DNA of 64,000 nt from Streptomyces lichenis (lineage in GTDB: Bacteria; Actinomycetota; Actinomycetes; Streptomycetales; Streptomycetaceae). The position numbers and the translations under genes were made by a program. Shown one piece after another: positions 36,599 to 44,153 of this stretch (its first letter is position 1; each line of letters begins with the position of its first letter). The notes beneath the pieces were generated by a model that searched no databases, had not been told where the DNA came from, and worked only from the letters and a program-made list of their open reading frames with translations. Where the stretch lies: NCBI RefSeq assembly GCF_023218175.1, contig NZ_JALPTH010000001.1, positions 124,001 to 188,000 of the forward strand, given 5' to 3'.

Positions 36599-37366
36599 GT
36601 GTTCGGACGTCGCAAGAAGAGCGAAGCCGCTGCCGACGCGGCCGGCGAGGCCGAGCAGGTCGTCGACGAGACCGCCGAGGACGAGGCGGCCGAGGACGGC
36701 GAGCAGCGCCGGGTGAACCTCCCGCCGGCGCCCCGGCCCGACGGCCCCTGGGACGTCTCCGAGGTCTCCCGCCCCGACGAGGGGCGGGTCGACCTCGGCG
36801 GAGTGTTCGTGCCCGGGGTCGAGGGGATGGAGCTGCGCGTGGAGGTCGCCGGTGACGCGATCGTCGCCGCCACGGTGGTGCTGCGGGACAGCGCCATCCA
36901 GCTCCAGGCGTTCGCCGCCCCCAAGCGCGAGGGCATCTGGGGCGAGGTCCGCGAGGAGATCGCCTCCGGCATCACCAAGCAGGGCGGCGTCATCGACGAG
37001 GTCGAGGGTCCCCTCGGCTGGGAGCTGCGGGCCCAGGTGCCGGTGCAGCTGCCGGACGGCACCGGCGGGGTGCAGCTGGTGCGCTTCGTCGGCGTGGACG
37101 GCCCGCGCTGGTTCCTGCGCGGGGTGATCTCCGGGCAGGGCGCGGTGCAGCCGGAGGCCGCCGGCCTGCTGGAGCAGATCTTCCGGGACACGGTGGTGGT
37201 ACGCGGGGAGGGCCCGATGGCCCCGCGCGACCCGATCGTGCTCAAGCTCCCCAACGACGCCCAGATGGTGCCCGAGGGCGTGCAGCAGGAGGACCAGGAG
37301 ACCTCCCGCTTCTCCGGCGGCATGGGCCAGCTCCAGCGCGGCCCGGAGATCACCGAGGTCCGCTGA
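36599..37366 (+). CDS. DUF3710 domain-containing protein
   Basis: A 255-residue cytoplasmic protein. An N-terminal MFGRRKKSE is followed by an acidic disordered stretch (to about residue 38), then the DUF3710 domain (about 45-235; GPWDVSEV, EGIWGEVREEIASGI and GPRWFLRGVI are typical). The family function is unknown; it consistently neighbours dut in actinobacteria. The GTG start at 36599 has AAGGA about 7 bases upstream and lies two bases after the dut stop, so thioesterase, dut and DUF3710 form one operon, ended by a hairpin at 37399-37438. Confidence 0.9.
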   Translation: MFGRRKKSEAAADAAGEAEQVVDETAEDEAAEDGEQRRVNLPPAPRPDGPWDVSEVSRPDEGRVDLGGVFVPGVEGMELRVEVAGDAIVAATVVLRDSAIQLQAFAAPKREGIWGEVREEIASGITKQGGVIDEVEGPLGWELRAQVPVQLPDGTGGVQLVRFVGVDGPRWFLRGVISGQGAVQPEAAGLLEQIFRDTVVVRGEGPMAPRDPIVLKLPNDAQMVPEGVQQEDQETSRFSGGMGQLQRGPEITEVR

Positions 37367-37398
37367 CCCGGCACACGGCCCCCGGCACTCGGCAGGAC

Positions 37399-37438
37399 GG
37401 TGCCCCCGCCCCCGCGGTACGCGGCGGACGGGGGCACC
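37399..37438 (+). terminator. Terminator of the thioesterase-dut-DUF3710 operon
   Basis: GGTGCCCCCG (37399-37408) pairs with CGGGGGCACC (37429-37438); the 20-base interior can pair further. Confidence 0.75.
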
Positions 37439-37458
37439 GCCGCGTACCGGAGGCCCCT

Positions 37459-37474
37459 TCCTGATGCATCAGGA
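37459..37474. promoter_or_regulatory. 16-bp perfect palindrome upstream of kdpD
   Basis: TCCTGATGCATCAGGA is a perfect inverted repeat 98 bases before the kdpD start and after the preceding terminator. Its A/T content is high for the region. It could be an operator, for example for KdpE autoregulation; nothing in the sequence names the protein. Confidence 0.45.
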
Positions 37475-37572
37475 TCGTGTCAAAAGGTCCCGGTCAGGGG
37501 CTCCGGCCGTAGGTCCGCTCCGCCGCTCGGCCGTATGGTCATCGAACGATCAGAGCGGACGTACATACGACA

Positions 37573-40224
37573 ATGGGACCCATGGGACGCGGCAGGCTAC
37601 GGATCTATCTCGGCGCGGCGCCGGGCGTCGGCAAGACCTACGCCATGCTGGCCGAGGCGCACCGGCGGGTGGGGCGCGGCACCGACTGCGTGGTCGCCTG
37701 CGTCAGCCACCATGACCGTCCTCGTACCCTCGCCGTCCTGGAAGGCCTGGAGCGGGTCCCGCCGGGATCCGGCACTTCCCATGCCTCCGGTGCCTCCGGC
37801 GCCTTCGGTGCCTTCGGTGCCTTCGGTGCCTCCGGTGCCTCCGGTGCCTTCGGTGCCGAGATGGACGTGGACGCCGTGCTGGCCCGCCGCCCGGCCGTGG
37901 CCCTGGTGGACGACCTCGCCCACACCAACGCCCCGGGCTCGCGCAACGCCAAGCGCTGGCGGGACGTGGAGGAGCTGCTCGCGGCCGGGATCGAGGTCGT
38001 CTCCACCGTCAACATCCAGCACCTGGAGTCCCTGGGCGATGTGGTGGAGTCCATCACCGGGGTCCGCGAGCCGGACACCGTGCCCGACGAGGTGGTGCGC
38101 CGGGCCGACCAGATCGAGCTGGTCGACATGGACCCGCAGGCGCTGCGCCGGCGCCTCGCCCACGGCAACGTCTACCGCCCCGACGAGGTGGACGCGGCCC
38201 TCTCCAACTACTTCCGCCCCGGCAACCTCACCGCCCTGCGCGAGCTGGCCCTGCTGTGGACGGCCGACCGGGTCGACGAGTACCTCCAGCAGTACCGCGG
38301 CGAGCACGGCATCCGCACCACCTGGCAGGCCCGTGAGCGGATCGTCGTCGGACTGACCGGCGGCCCCGAGGGGCGCACCCTGATCCGCCGGGCGGCCAGG
38401 ATCGCCGCCCGGGGCTCCGGCAGCGAGATCCTCGCCGTCTACGTCGCCCGCAGCGACGGGCTCACCTCCGCCTCGCCGAACGAGCTGGCCGTCCAGCGCA
38501 CCCTGGTGGAGGACCTCGGCGGCTCCTTCCACCACGTCATCGGCGACGACGTGCCGCAGGCGCTGCTGGAGTTCGCCCGCGGGGTCAACGCCACCCAGGT
38601 GGTGCTGGGCTCCAGCCGCCGCAAGGCCTGGCAGTACGTGCTGGGGCCCGGTGTCGGCGCCACCGTGGCCCGCGACTCCGGGCCCGACCTCGACGTGCAC
38701 ATCGTCACCCACGAGGAGGTCGCCCGCGGCCGGGGGCTGCCGGTGGCGCGCGGCCGGCGGCTGGGGCGCTCCCGGGTGCTGTGGGGCTGGCTCACCGGGG
38801 TCGCCGGGCCCGCGCTGCTCACCCTGCTGCTGACGCACACCGACGCCGACCTCGGCCTCGCCAACGACATGCTGCTCTACCTGTCGCTGACCGTGGCCTC
38901 CGCGCTGCTCGGCGGCCTGGCCCCGTCCCTCGCCTCGGCCGCCTTCGGCTCGCTGCTGCTCAACTGGTTCTTCGCCCCGCCGCTGTACCGCTTCACCGTC
39001 GCCGACCCCAAGAACGTCGTCGCCCTCGCCGTCTTCTTCGGGGTGGCGGTCGCGGTGGCCTCGGTGGTGGACCTCGCCGCCCGCCGCACCCACCAGGCGG
39101 CCCGGCTGCGGGCCGAGTCCGAGGTGCTGTCCTTCCTGGCCGGCAGTGTGCTGCGGGTCGGCGTCTCCCCGCCGGGGCCGGGCGCCGAGACCGCGCTCGA
39201 CGCCCTCCTCGAACGGGTCCGCGAGACCTTCTCCATGGAGTCCGTCGCCCTGCTGGAGCGGGCCGGCGACACCGAGCCGTGGACCAGCGCCGGGCGGATC
39301 GGCCCCTGCCCGGTCGGCCGGCCCGAGGACGCCGACGTGGACGTGCCGGTCGGCGACCACCTCGCGCTCGCCCTGTCCGGGCGGGTGCTGCCCGCCGAGG
39401 ACCGCCGGGTGCTCGGCGCCTTCGCCGCCCAGGCCGCCGTCGTGCTGGACCGGCAGCGCCTGGTCGACCAGGCCGACCAAGCCCGCAAGCTCGCCGAGGG
39501 CAACAAGATCCGCACCGCCCTGCTGGCCGCCGTCAGCCACGATCTGCGCACCCCGCTGGCCGCCATCAAGGCCGCCGTCTCCTCACTGCGCTCCGACGAC
39601 GTGGAGTGGTCCGAGGAGGACCAGGCCGAGCTGCTGGCCGGTATCGAGGCCGGCGCGGACCGGCTGGACCACCTGGTCGGCAACCTGCTCGACATGTCCC
39701 GGCTCCAGACCGGCACCGTCACCCCGCTGCTGCGCCCCACCGACCTGGACGAGGTGGTGCCGATGGCGCTCGGCGGGGTGCCCGACGGCAGCGCCGAGCT
39801 CGACGTGCCGGAGACCCTGCCGATGGTGGAGGTCGACCGGGGGCTGCTGGAACGGGCGGTGGCCAACGTGGTGGAGAACGCCGTCAAGTACAGCCCCGGG
39901 GCCGCCCCCGTCCTGGTCTCCGCCAGCGCGCTGGCCGAACGGGTCGAGGTGCGGGTGGTCGACCGCGGCCCCGGCGTCCCCGACGAGGCCAAGGAGCGGA
40001 TCTTTGAACCCTTCCAGCGCTTCGGGGACGCCCCGCGCGGCGCCGGGGTGGGCCTCGGGCTCGCCGTCGCCCGCGGCTTCGCCGAGGCCATGGGCGGCAC
40101 CCTGACCGCCGAGGACACCCCGGGCGGCGGCCTGACCATGGTGCTCACCCTGCGCGCCGTACCCGCCCGGTCCGCCTCCGGACCCCCGGCACCCCCCTCC
40201 CTGGAGAAAGCAGGCCCCCGGTGA
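37573..40224 (+). CDS. kdpD: Sensor histidine kinase KdpD
   Basis: An 883-residue K+/turgor sensor kinase. Residues about 10-230: KdpD N-terminal domain with Walker A GAAPGVGKT (14-22) and the DDLAHTNAPGSR segment. Residues about 255-375: universal-stress-protein-like domain. Residues about 400-515: four closely spaced membrane helices. A GAF-like domain follows, then the kinase core with H656 (AVSHDLRTPLAAIK) and ATP-binding domain (NVVENAVKYS, GAGVGLGLAVAR). Residues 71-94 are (Ala-Ser/Phe-Gly)8, encoded by a 9-base tandem repeat inserted in the N-terminal domain. The ATG at 37582 is an alternative start. kdpE overlaps its stop by 4 bases; no kdpFABC is present here. Confidence 0.93.
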   Translation: MGPMGRGRLRIYLGAAPGVGKTYAMLAEAHRRVGRGTDCVVACVSHHDRPRTLAVLEGLERVPPGSGTSHASGASGAFGAFGAFGASGASGAFGAEMDVDAVLARRPAVALVDDLAHTNAPGSRNAKRWRDVEELLAAGIEVVSTVNIQHLESLGDVVESITGVREPDTVPDEVVRRADQIELVDMDPQALRRRLAHGNVYRPDEVDAALSNYFRPGNLTALRELALLWTADRVDEYLQQYRGEHGIRTTWQARERIVVGLTGGPEGRTLIRRAARIAARGSGSEILAVYVARSDGLTSASPNELAVQRTLVEDLGGSFHHVIGDDVPQALLEFARGVNATQVVLGSSRRKAWQYVLGPGVGATVARDSGPDLDVHIVTHEEVARGRGLPVARGRRLGRSRVLWGWLTGVAGPALLTLLLTHTDADLGLANDMLLYLSLTVASALLGGLAPSLASAAFGSLLLNWFFAPPLYRFTVADPKNVVALAVFFGVAVAVASVVDLAARRTHQAARLRAESEVLSFLAGSVLRVGVSPPGPGAETALDALLERVRETFSMESVALLERAGDTEPWTSAGRIGPCPVGRPEDADVDVPVGDHLALALSGRVLPAEDRRVLGAFAAQAAVVLDRQRLVDQADQARKLAEGNKIRTALLAAVSHDLRTPLAAIKAAVSSLRSDDVEWSEEDQAELLAGIEAGADRLDHLVGNLLDMSRLQTGTVTPLLRPTDLDEVVPMALGGVPDGSAELDVPETLPMVEVDRGLLERAVANVVENAVKYSPGAAPVLVSASALAERVEVRVVDRGPGVPDEAKERIFEPFQRFGDAPRGAGVGLGLAVARGFAEAMGGTLTAEDTPGGGLTMVLTLRAVPARSASGPPAPPSLEKAGPR
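37783..37854 (+). repeat. 9-bp coding tandem repeat in kdpD
   Basis: Eight in-frame copies of GCC-T(C/T)C-GG(T/C), encoding Ala-Ser-Gly or Ala-Phe-Gly. Copy-number change would keep the reading frame and only alter the loop length. Confidence 0.9.
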
Positions 40225-40943
40225 AGGACAGCAGGCCCCCGGCCGGAGAAGCCGGGTCCCCCAAGACCCGGGTGCTCGTCGTGGACGACGAGCCGGGGAT
40301 CGTGCGCGCCCTGGTGCTCAACCTCAAGGCGCGCGCCTACGAGGTCGACGCCGCCCCCGACGGGGCGAGCGCGCTGGAGCTGGCCGCGAGCCGCCACCCC
40401 GACGTGGTCGTCCTCGACCTGGGCCTGCCCGACATGGACGGCGTGGACGTGATCACCGCGCTCCGCGGCCGGACCCGCGTACCGATCCTGGTGCTGTCCG
40501 CCCGGCACACCTCCGACGAGAAGGTCCAGGCCCTGGACGCGGGCGCGGACGACTACGTCACCAAGCCCTTCGGCATGGACGAGCTGCTGGCCCGGCTGCG
40601 TGCCGCGGTCCGCCGGGCCGAGCCGGCCGCCGACGACGGGCCCGAGGTGGTGGTGGTCCCCGGCTTCACCGTGGACCTGGCGGCGCGGAAGGTGCAGCGC
40701 GACGGCCGGGACGTCCGCCTGACGCCCACCGAGTGGCACCTGCTGGAGGTGTTGGTGCGCAACGGCGGCCGGCTGGTCGGCCAGAAGCAGCTCCTCCAGG
40801 AGGTGTGGGGGCCCTCGTACGGGACGGAGACCAACTACCTGCGGGTGTACATGGCGCAGTTGCGGCGCAAGCTGGAGGCCGATCCGTCCCATCCGCGGCA
40901 CTTCATCACCGAGCCGGGGATGGGCTACCGCTTCGAACGCTGA
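40221..40943 (+). CDS. kdpE: Response regulator KdpE
   Basis: A 240-residue OmpR-type regulator, partner of KdpD. The receiver has acidic residues D22/D23/E24, phospho-site D66 (VVLDLGLPDMDG) and the lysine in YVTKPFGM. The winged-helix domain spans about residues 140-240 (LTPTEWHLLEVLVRNGG, YLRVYMAQLRRKLE, EPGMGYRFE). It normally activates the high-affinity K+ ATPase KdpFABC, which must lie elsewhere. The GTG start overlaps the kdpD stop (GTGA), giving translational coupling. Confidence 0.93.
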   Translation: MKDSRPPAGEAGSPKTRVLVVDDEPGIVRALVLNLKARAYEVDAAPDGASALELAASRHPDVVVLDLGLPDMDGVDVITALRGRTRVPILVLSARHTSDEKVQALDAGADDYVTKPFGMDELLARLRAAVRRAEPAADDGPEVVVVPGFTVDLAARKVQRDGRDVRLTPTEWHLLEVLVRNGGRLVGQKQLLQEVWGPSYGTETNYLRVYMAQLRRKLEADPSHPRHFITEPGMGYRFER

Positions 40944-41019
40944 AGCGGTCGCGCACCCGCCGCCGAGGCGGCCCCCCGGCCCGGATCCGGTGTCCGAGCG
41001 GGCCGGTACCCTTTGCTGT

Positions 41020-41430
41020 ATGAGTGCGAGTCCGCATCCCGATCGGCATGCAGAGAAGCCGGCCGGCCGTTTCCGCCGGATGCTCGACCGGCTGTCCAGC
41101 TCCCAGGGGGACCTGGAGTCCCGAGAGCTCCGGGAGGACGCCCAGGCCTCCGGATGCCTGCGGATCTCCGAGTGCGACGATCGGCAGATCGTGAAGGTGA
41201 CTGGTACCTTGCGCACGGTCACCCTGCGTCCCCGGGCCGGTGTGCCCGCCCTGGAGGCGGAGCTGTTCGACGGGACGGCACCGCTGGACGTGGTGTGGCT
41301 GGGCCGGCGCTCCATCACGGGCATAGAGCCGGGCCGCAAGCTGATCGCCTCCGGCCGGATCTCGCTGAGCCATGGCCGCCGGGTGCTCTTCAACCCCAAA
41401 TACGAGCTCCGACCGCTCGGACAGGAGTAG
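41020..41430 (+). CDS. OB-fold nucleic-acid-binding domain protein
   Basis: A 136-residue protein. An N-terminal basic helix (KPAGRFRRMLDRLSSSQGDLE) precedes an OB fold (residues about 45-130; VKVTGTLRTVTLRP, LDVVWLGRRSITGIEPG, ISLSHGRRVLFNPKYEL). Related actinobacterial proteins are annotated only as OB-fold; a nucleic-acid-binding role is likely but not proven. A TACCCT box ends 7 bases before the ATG and there is no Shine-Dalgarno site, so a leaderless mRNA is likely. The DUF3159 gene follows after 3 bases. Confidence 0.87.
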   Translation: MSASPHPDRHAEKPAGRFRRMLDRLSSSQGDLESRELREDAQASGCLRISECDDRQIVKVTGTLRTVTLRPRAGVPALEAELFDGTAPLDVVWLGRRSITGIEPGRKLIASGRISLSHGRRVLFNPKYELRPLGQE

Positions 41431-41433
41431 CCG

Positions 41434-42249
41434 GTGACGTCCTTCGACAAGCCGACCCCCACCGACCAGGACGCCCAGCGCGCACCCGAGGCGCGCGACC
41501 CCGAGGCGGCGACGTCGAAGGCGGTGACCGAGGCCGCCCTGTTCGAGGCCTTCGGCGGGCTGCGCGGACTGGTGGAGACGGTCCTGCCGGGCCTGCTGTT
41601 CGTCACCATCTACACCATCAACCAGGACCTGCACCTCTCCGCGCTCGCGGCGCTCGGTGTCTCCCTGGTGCTGCTGGTCCTCCGGCTGGTCCGCCGGGAC
41701 ACCATGAAGCACGCCTTCAGCGGCGTCTTCGGGATCGTCTTCGGCGTGGTCTTCGCGATGATGACCGGCAACGCCAAGGACTTCTACCTGCCGGGCATGC
41801 TCTACACGCTCGGCCTGGCCCTCGCCTACTGCGTCACCGCGCTGGCGGGCGTCCCGCTGATCGGCCTGATCCTGGGCCCGGTCTTCAAGGAGAACCTCTC
41901 CTGGCGGACCCGCAACCCCGGCCGCAAGAAGGCGTACACCAAGGCCAGCTGGGCCTGGGGCCTGATCCTGCTCGCCAAGTGCGCCATCCTCTTCCCGATG
42001 TACTTCTGGGCCGACACCACCAAGTTCGGCTGGGTGCTGATCGCCCTGAAGATCCCGCCCTTCCTGCTGGCGGTCTATCTGACCTGGGTGTTCCTCGCCA
42101 AGGCGCCGCCGCCGATCGACGTCTTCGCCGAGATGGAGGCCGCGGAGGCCGCCGAGAAGGCGCAGAAGGCGGAGAAGGCCCGGCTGGAGCGGGACGGCGC
42201 CGGCGGTGCCCCCGCCCCCGTCCGGCCGCAGCCCGACGCCGAGGTCTGA
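41434..42249 (+). CDS. DUF3159 family membrane protein
   Basis: A 271-residue integral membrane protein with about six spans: LVETVLPGLLFVTIYTI, LHLSALAALGVSLVLLVLRL, HAFSGVFGIVFGVVFAMMTG, the GMLYTLGLALAYCVTALAG to LIGLIL stretch, WAWGLILLAKCAILFPMY and WVLIALKIPPFLLAVYLTWV. The C-terminus is a charged coiled coil (EMEAAEAAEKAQKAEKARLE). The function is unknown; it neighbours trkA genes in actinobacteria and may take part in ion handling. GGAG precedes the GTG start at 41434, which is three bases after the OB-fold gene. Confidence 0.88.
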   Translation: MTSFDKPTPTDQDAQRAPEARDPEAATSKAVTEAALFEAFGGLRGLVETVLPGLLFVTIYTINQDLHLSALAALGVSLVLLVLRLVRRDTMKHAFSGVFGIVFGVVFAMMTGNAKDFYLPGMLYTLGLALAYCVTALAGVPLIGLILGPVFKENLSWRTRNPGRKKAYTKASWAWGLILLAKCAILFPMYFWADTTKFGWVLIALKIPPFLLAVYLTWVFLAKAPPPIDVFAEMEAAEAAEKAQKAEKARLERDGAGGAPAPVRPQPDAEV

Positions 42250-42431
42250 GCCGGCCGGGCGCCGCAGGGCACATGGGGGCTTCCTGCCGTACGGCACGGA
42301 AGCCGCCGGGTGGCGCCGGGGTGGCCGGTCCCGCCGTACGGGCACGGGGCGGCCCCCGCCGTACGGTATGAGGGCGGCGCCCTCCCGCAGTCAACGTGCG
42401 CGTCCCACCGGCCCGCACGACCGCCTACGCC

Positions 42432-42480
42432 GAGGGGCCCGGGTGGCACGGTCACTTCGACCATGTCACCCGGGCCCCTC
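42432..42480. terminator. Bidirectional terminator between the DUF3159 and trkA genes
   Basis: GAGGGGCCCGGGTG (42432-42445) pairs perfectly with CACCCGGGCCCCTC (42467-42480); GGTC/GACC inside can pair as well. A smaller hairpin around GGCTTCC..GGAAGCC lies at 42278-42306. Confidence 0.88.
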
Positions 42481-42504
42481 TCCGTACCCCTTCGTCCTCC
42501 GCCG

Positions 42505-43185
42505 TCAGTCGTCGGCGGCGGCCTCCCGGCGCACCGACAGCAGCTCCTCCAGCTGCTCCTCGCGCGCCTGGGCCGCGACGAACAGCAGCTCGTCCCCGGC
42601 CTCCAGGGTCTCCTCGGGGCTCGGGGTGAGCACCCGGGACCCGCGGATGATCGTCACCAGCGAGGTGTCCTGCGGCCAGTCCACCTCACCCACCGACGTA
42701 CCGGCGACCGGCGACTCCGGCGGCAGGGTCAGCTCGACCAGGTTGGCGTCGCCGTGGCTGAAGCGCAGCAGCCGGACCAGGTCGCCGACGCTCACCGCCT
42801 CCTCCACCAGTGCCGACATCAGCCGCGGCGTGGAGACGGCGACGTCCACGCCCCAGGACTCGTTGAACAGCCACTCGTTCTTGGGGTTGTTCACCCGGGC
42901 GACCACCCGCGGCACCGCGTACTCGGTCTTCGCCAGCAGCGAGACGACCAGGTTCACCTTGTCGTCACCGGTGGCCGCGATCACCGTGTTGCAGCGCTGC
43001 AGCGCCGCCTCGTCCAGCGAGGTGATCTCGCAGGCGTCGGCCAGCAGCCACTCCGCCTGCGGCACCCGCTCCACCGAGATGGCGGTCGGCGCCTTGTCGA
43101 TCAGCAGCACCTCGTGCCCGTTCTCCAGCAGCTCGCCGGCGATGGAGCGGCCCACCGCGCCGGCGCCCGCGATAGCGACCCGCAT
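42505..43185 (-). CDS. TrkA-type K+ channel/transporter NAD-binding protein (second copy)
   Basis: A 226-residue RCK protein: Rossmann-fold N-domain (residues 1-135) with the dinucleotide motif GAGAVGRSIAGELLENGH and the acidic LLIDKAP end of strand 2, then a TrkA-C domain (about 145-220; ANLVELTLPPESPVAGTSV). Such subunits gate Trk/Ktr K+ uptake in response to NAD(H), ATP or c-di-AMP. It is coupled to the preceding trkA gene by a TGATG overlap. The pair corresponds in order to ceoB/ceoC of mycobacteria, as I recall. Confidence 0.92.
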   Translation of the reverse strand: MRVAIAGAGAVGRSIAGELLENGHEVLLIDKAPTAISVERVPQAEWLLADACEITSLDEAALQRCNTVIAATGDDKVNLVVSLLAKTEYAVPRVVARVNNPKNEWLFNESWGVDVAVSTPRLMSALVEEAVSVGDLVRLLRFSHGDANLVELTLPPESPVAGTSVGEVDWPQDTSLVTIIRGSRVLTPSPEETLEAGDELLFVAAQAREEQLEELLSVRREAAADD

Positions 43186-43856
43186 CAGTGACCACTCTCC
43201 CCGTCAGGCCCCTCGGCGAACGCCGCCTCGACCTTCTCGATCTCGTCCGTCCGCATCATCACGTGCACCAGGTCGCCCTCCTGGAGGACCGTCTGCGACG
43301 TGGGCAGGACCGCCTCGCCCAGGCGGGTGAGGAAGGCCACCCGGACCCCGGTCTCCTCCTGGAGCCGGCTCACCTTGTGGCCGATCCAGGCCGCCGAGGT
43401 GTGCACCTCGGCGAGCTGCACCGCACCGCTCGGGTCCCGCCACAGCGGCTCCGCGCCGGACGGCAGCAGCCGCCGCAGCATCTGGTCCGCGGTCCAGCGC
43501 ACCGTGGCGACCGTCGGGATGCCGAGCCGCTGGTAGACCTCGGCCCGCTTGGGGTCGTAGATACGGGCGGCCACGTTCTCGATGCCGAACATCTCGCGGG
43601 CCACCCGCGCGGCGATGATGTTGGAGTTGTCGCCGCTGCTGACCGCGGCGAAGGCACCGGCCTCCTCGATCCCCGCCTCGCGCAGGGTGTCCTGGTCGAA
43701 GCCGACCCCGGTGACCCGCCGGCCGCCGAAGCCCGAGCCCAGGCGGCGGAAGGCCGTCGGGTCCTGGTCCACGACGGCGACCGTGTGCCCCTGCTGCTCC
43801 AGGGTCTGCGCCAGCGCGGCGCCGACCCGGCCGCAGCCCATGATGACGATGTGCAC
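43185..43856 (-). CDS. TrkA-type K+ transporter NAD-binding protein (first copy)
   Basis: A 223-residue RCK protein with dinucleotide motif GCGRVGAALAQTLEQQGH, the strand AVVDQDP, NSNIIAARVAREMFG and a TrkA-C domain (about 140-215, VQLAEVHTSAAWIGHKV). It should be a cytoplasmic regulator of a K+ uptake protein in the inner membrane. The start is GTG (43856), giving MHIVIMGCG; no strong Shine-Dalgarno site is seen. It is divergent from an APC-type permease gene 297 bases away, which may be the partner transporter. Confidence 0.92.
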   Translation of the reverse strand: MHIVIMGCGRVGAALAQTLEQQGHTVAVVDQDPTAFRRLGSGFGGRRVTGVGFDQDTLREAGIEEAGAFAAVSSGDNSNIIAARVAREMFGIENVAARIYDPKRAEVYQRLGIPTVATVRWTADQMLRRLLPSGAEPLWRDPSGAVQLAEVHTSAAWIGHKVSRLQEETGVRVAFLTRLGEAVLPTSQTVLQEGDLVHVMMRTDEIEKVEAAFAEGPDGESGH

Positions 43857-44153
43857 GTCCGCTACCCCGCACTCCTGGTCGCCGTGACGGCGACCATGAC
43901 GTCCACCTGCGCAAACACCCTGCTCACTCTTCTCTCTCGGCCTTCTTCCGGCCTTCTCTCGGGCCGCGTGCGGTGCTGTCCGACGACGAGCTTATTCCGC
44001 CACCCCCGGCAACCCCGCATCCCGGGGTGCCGACGTGTCCGCAGCCCCCTGACAGGGCTGATCAAGCACCGGCGCGTTAAGGGCGCGCAATGATTTCCCG
44101 GCGGCGGGGTGGGAGGTTCGTACGGCCGAATCAGACCGCTTACGATCCTCTGC

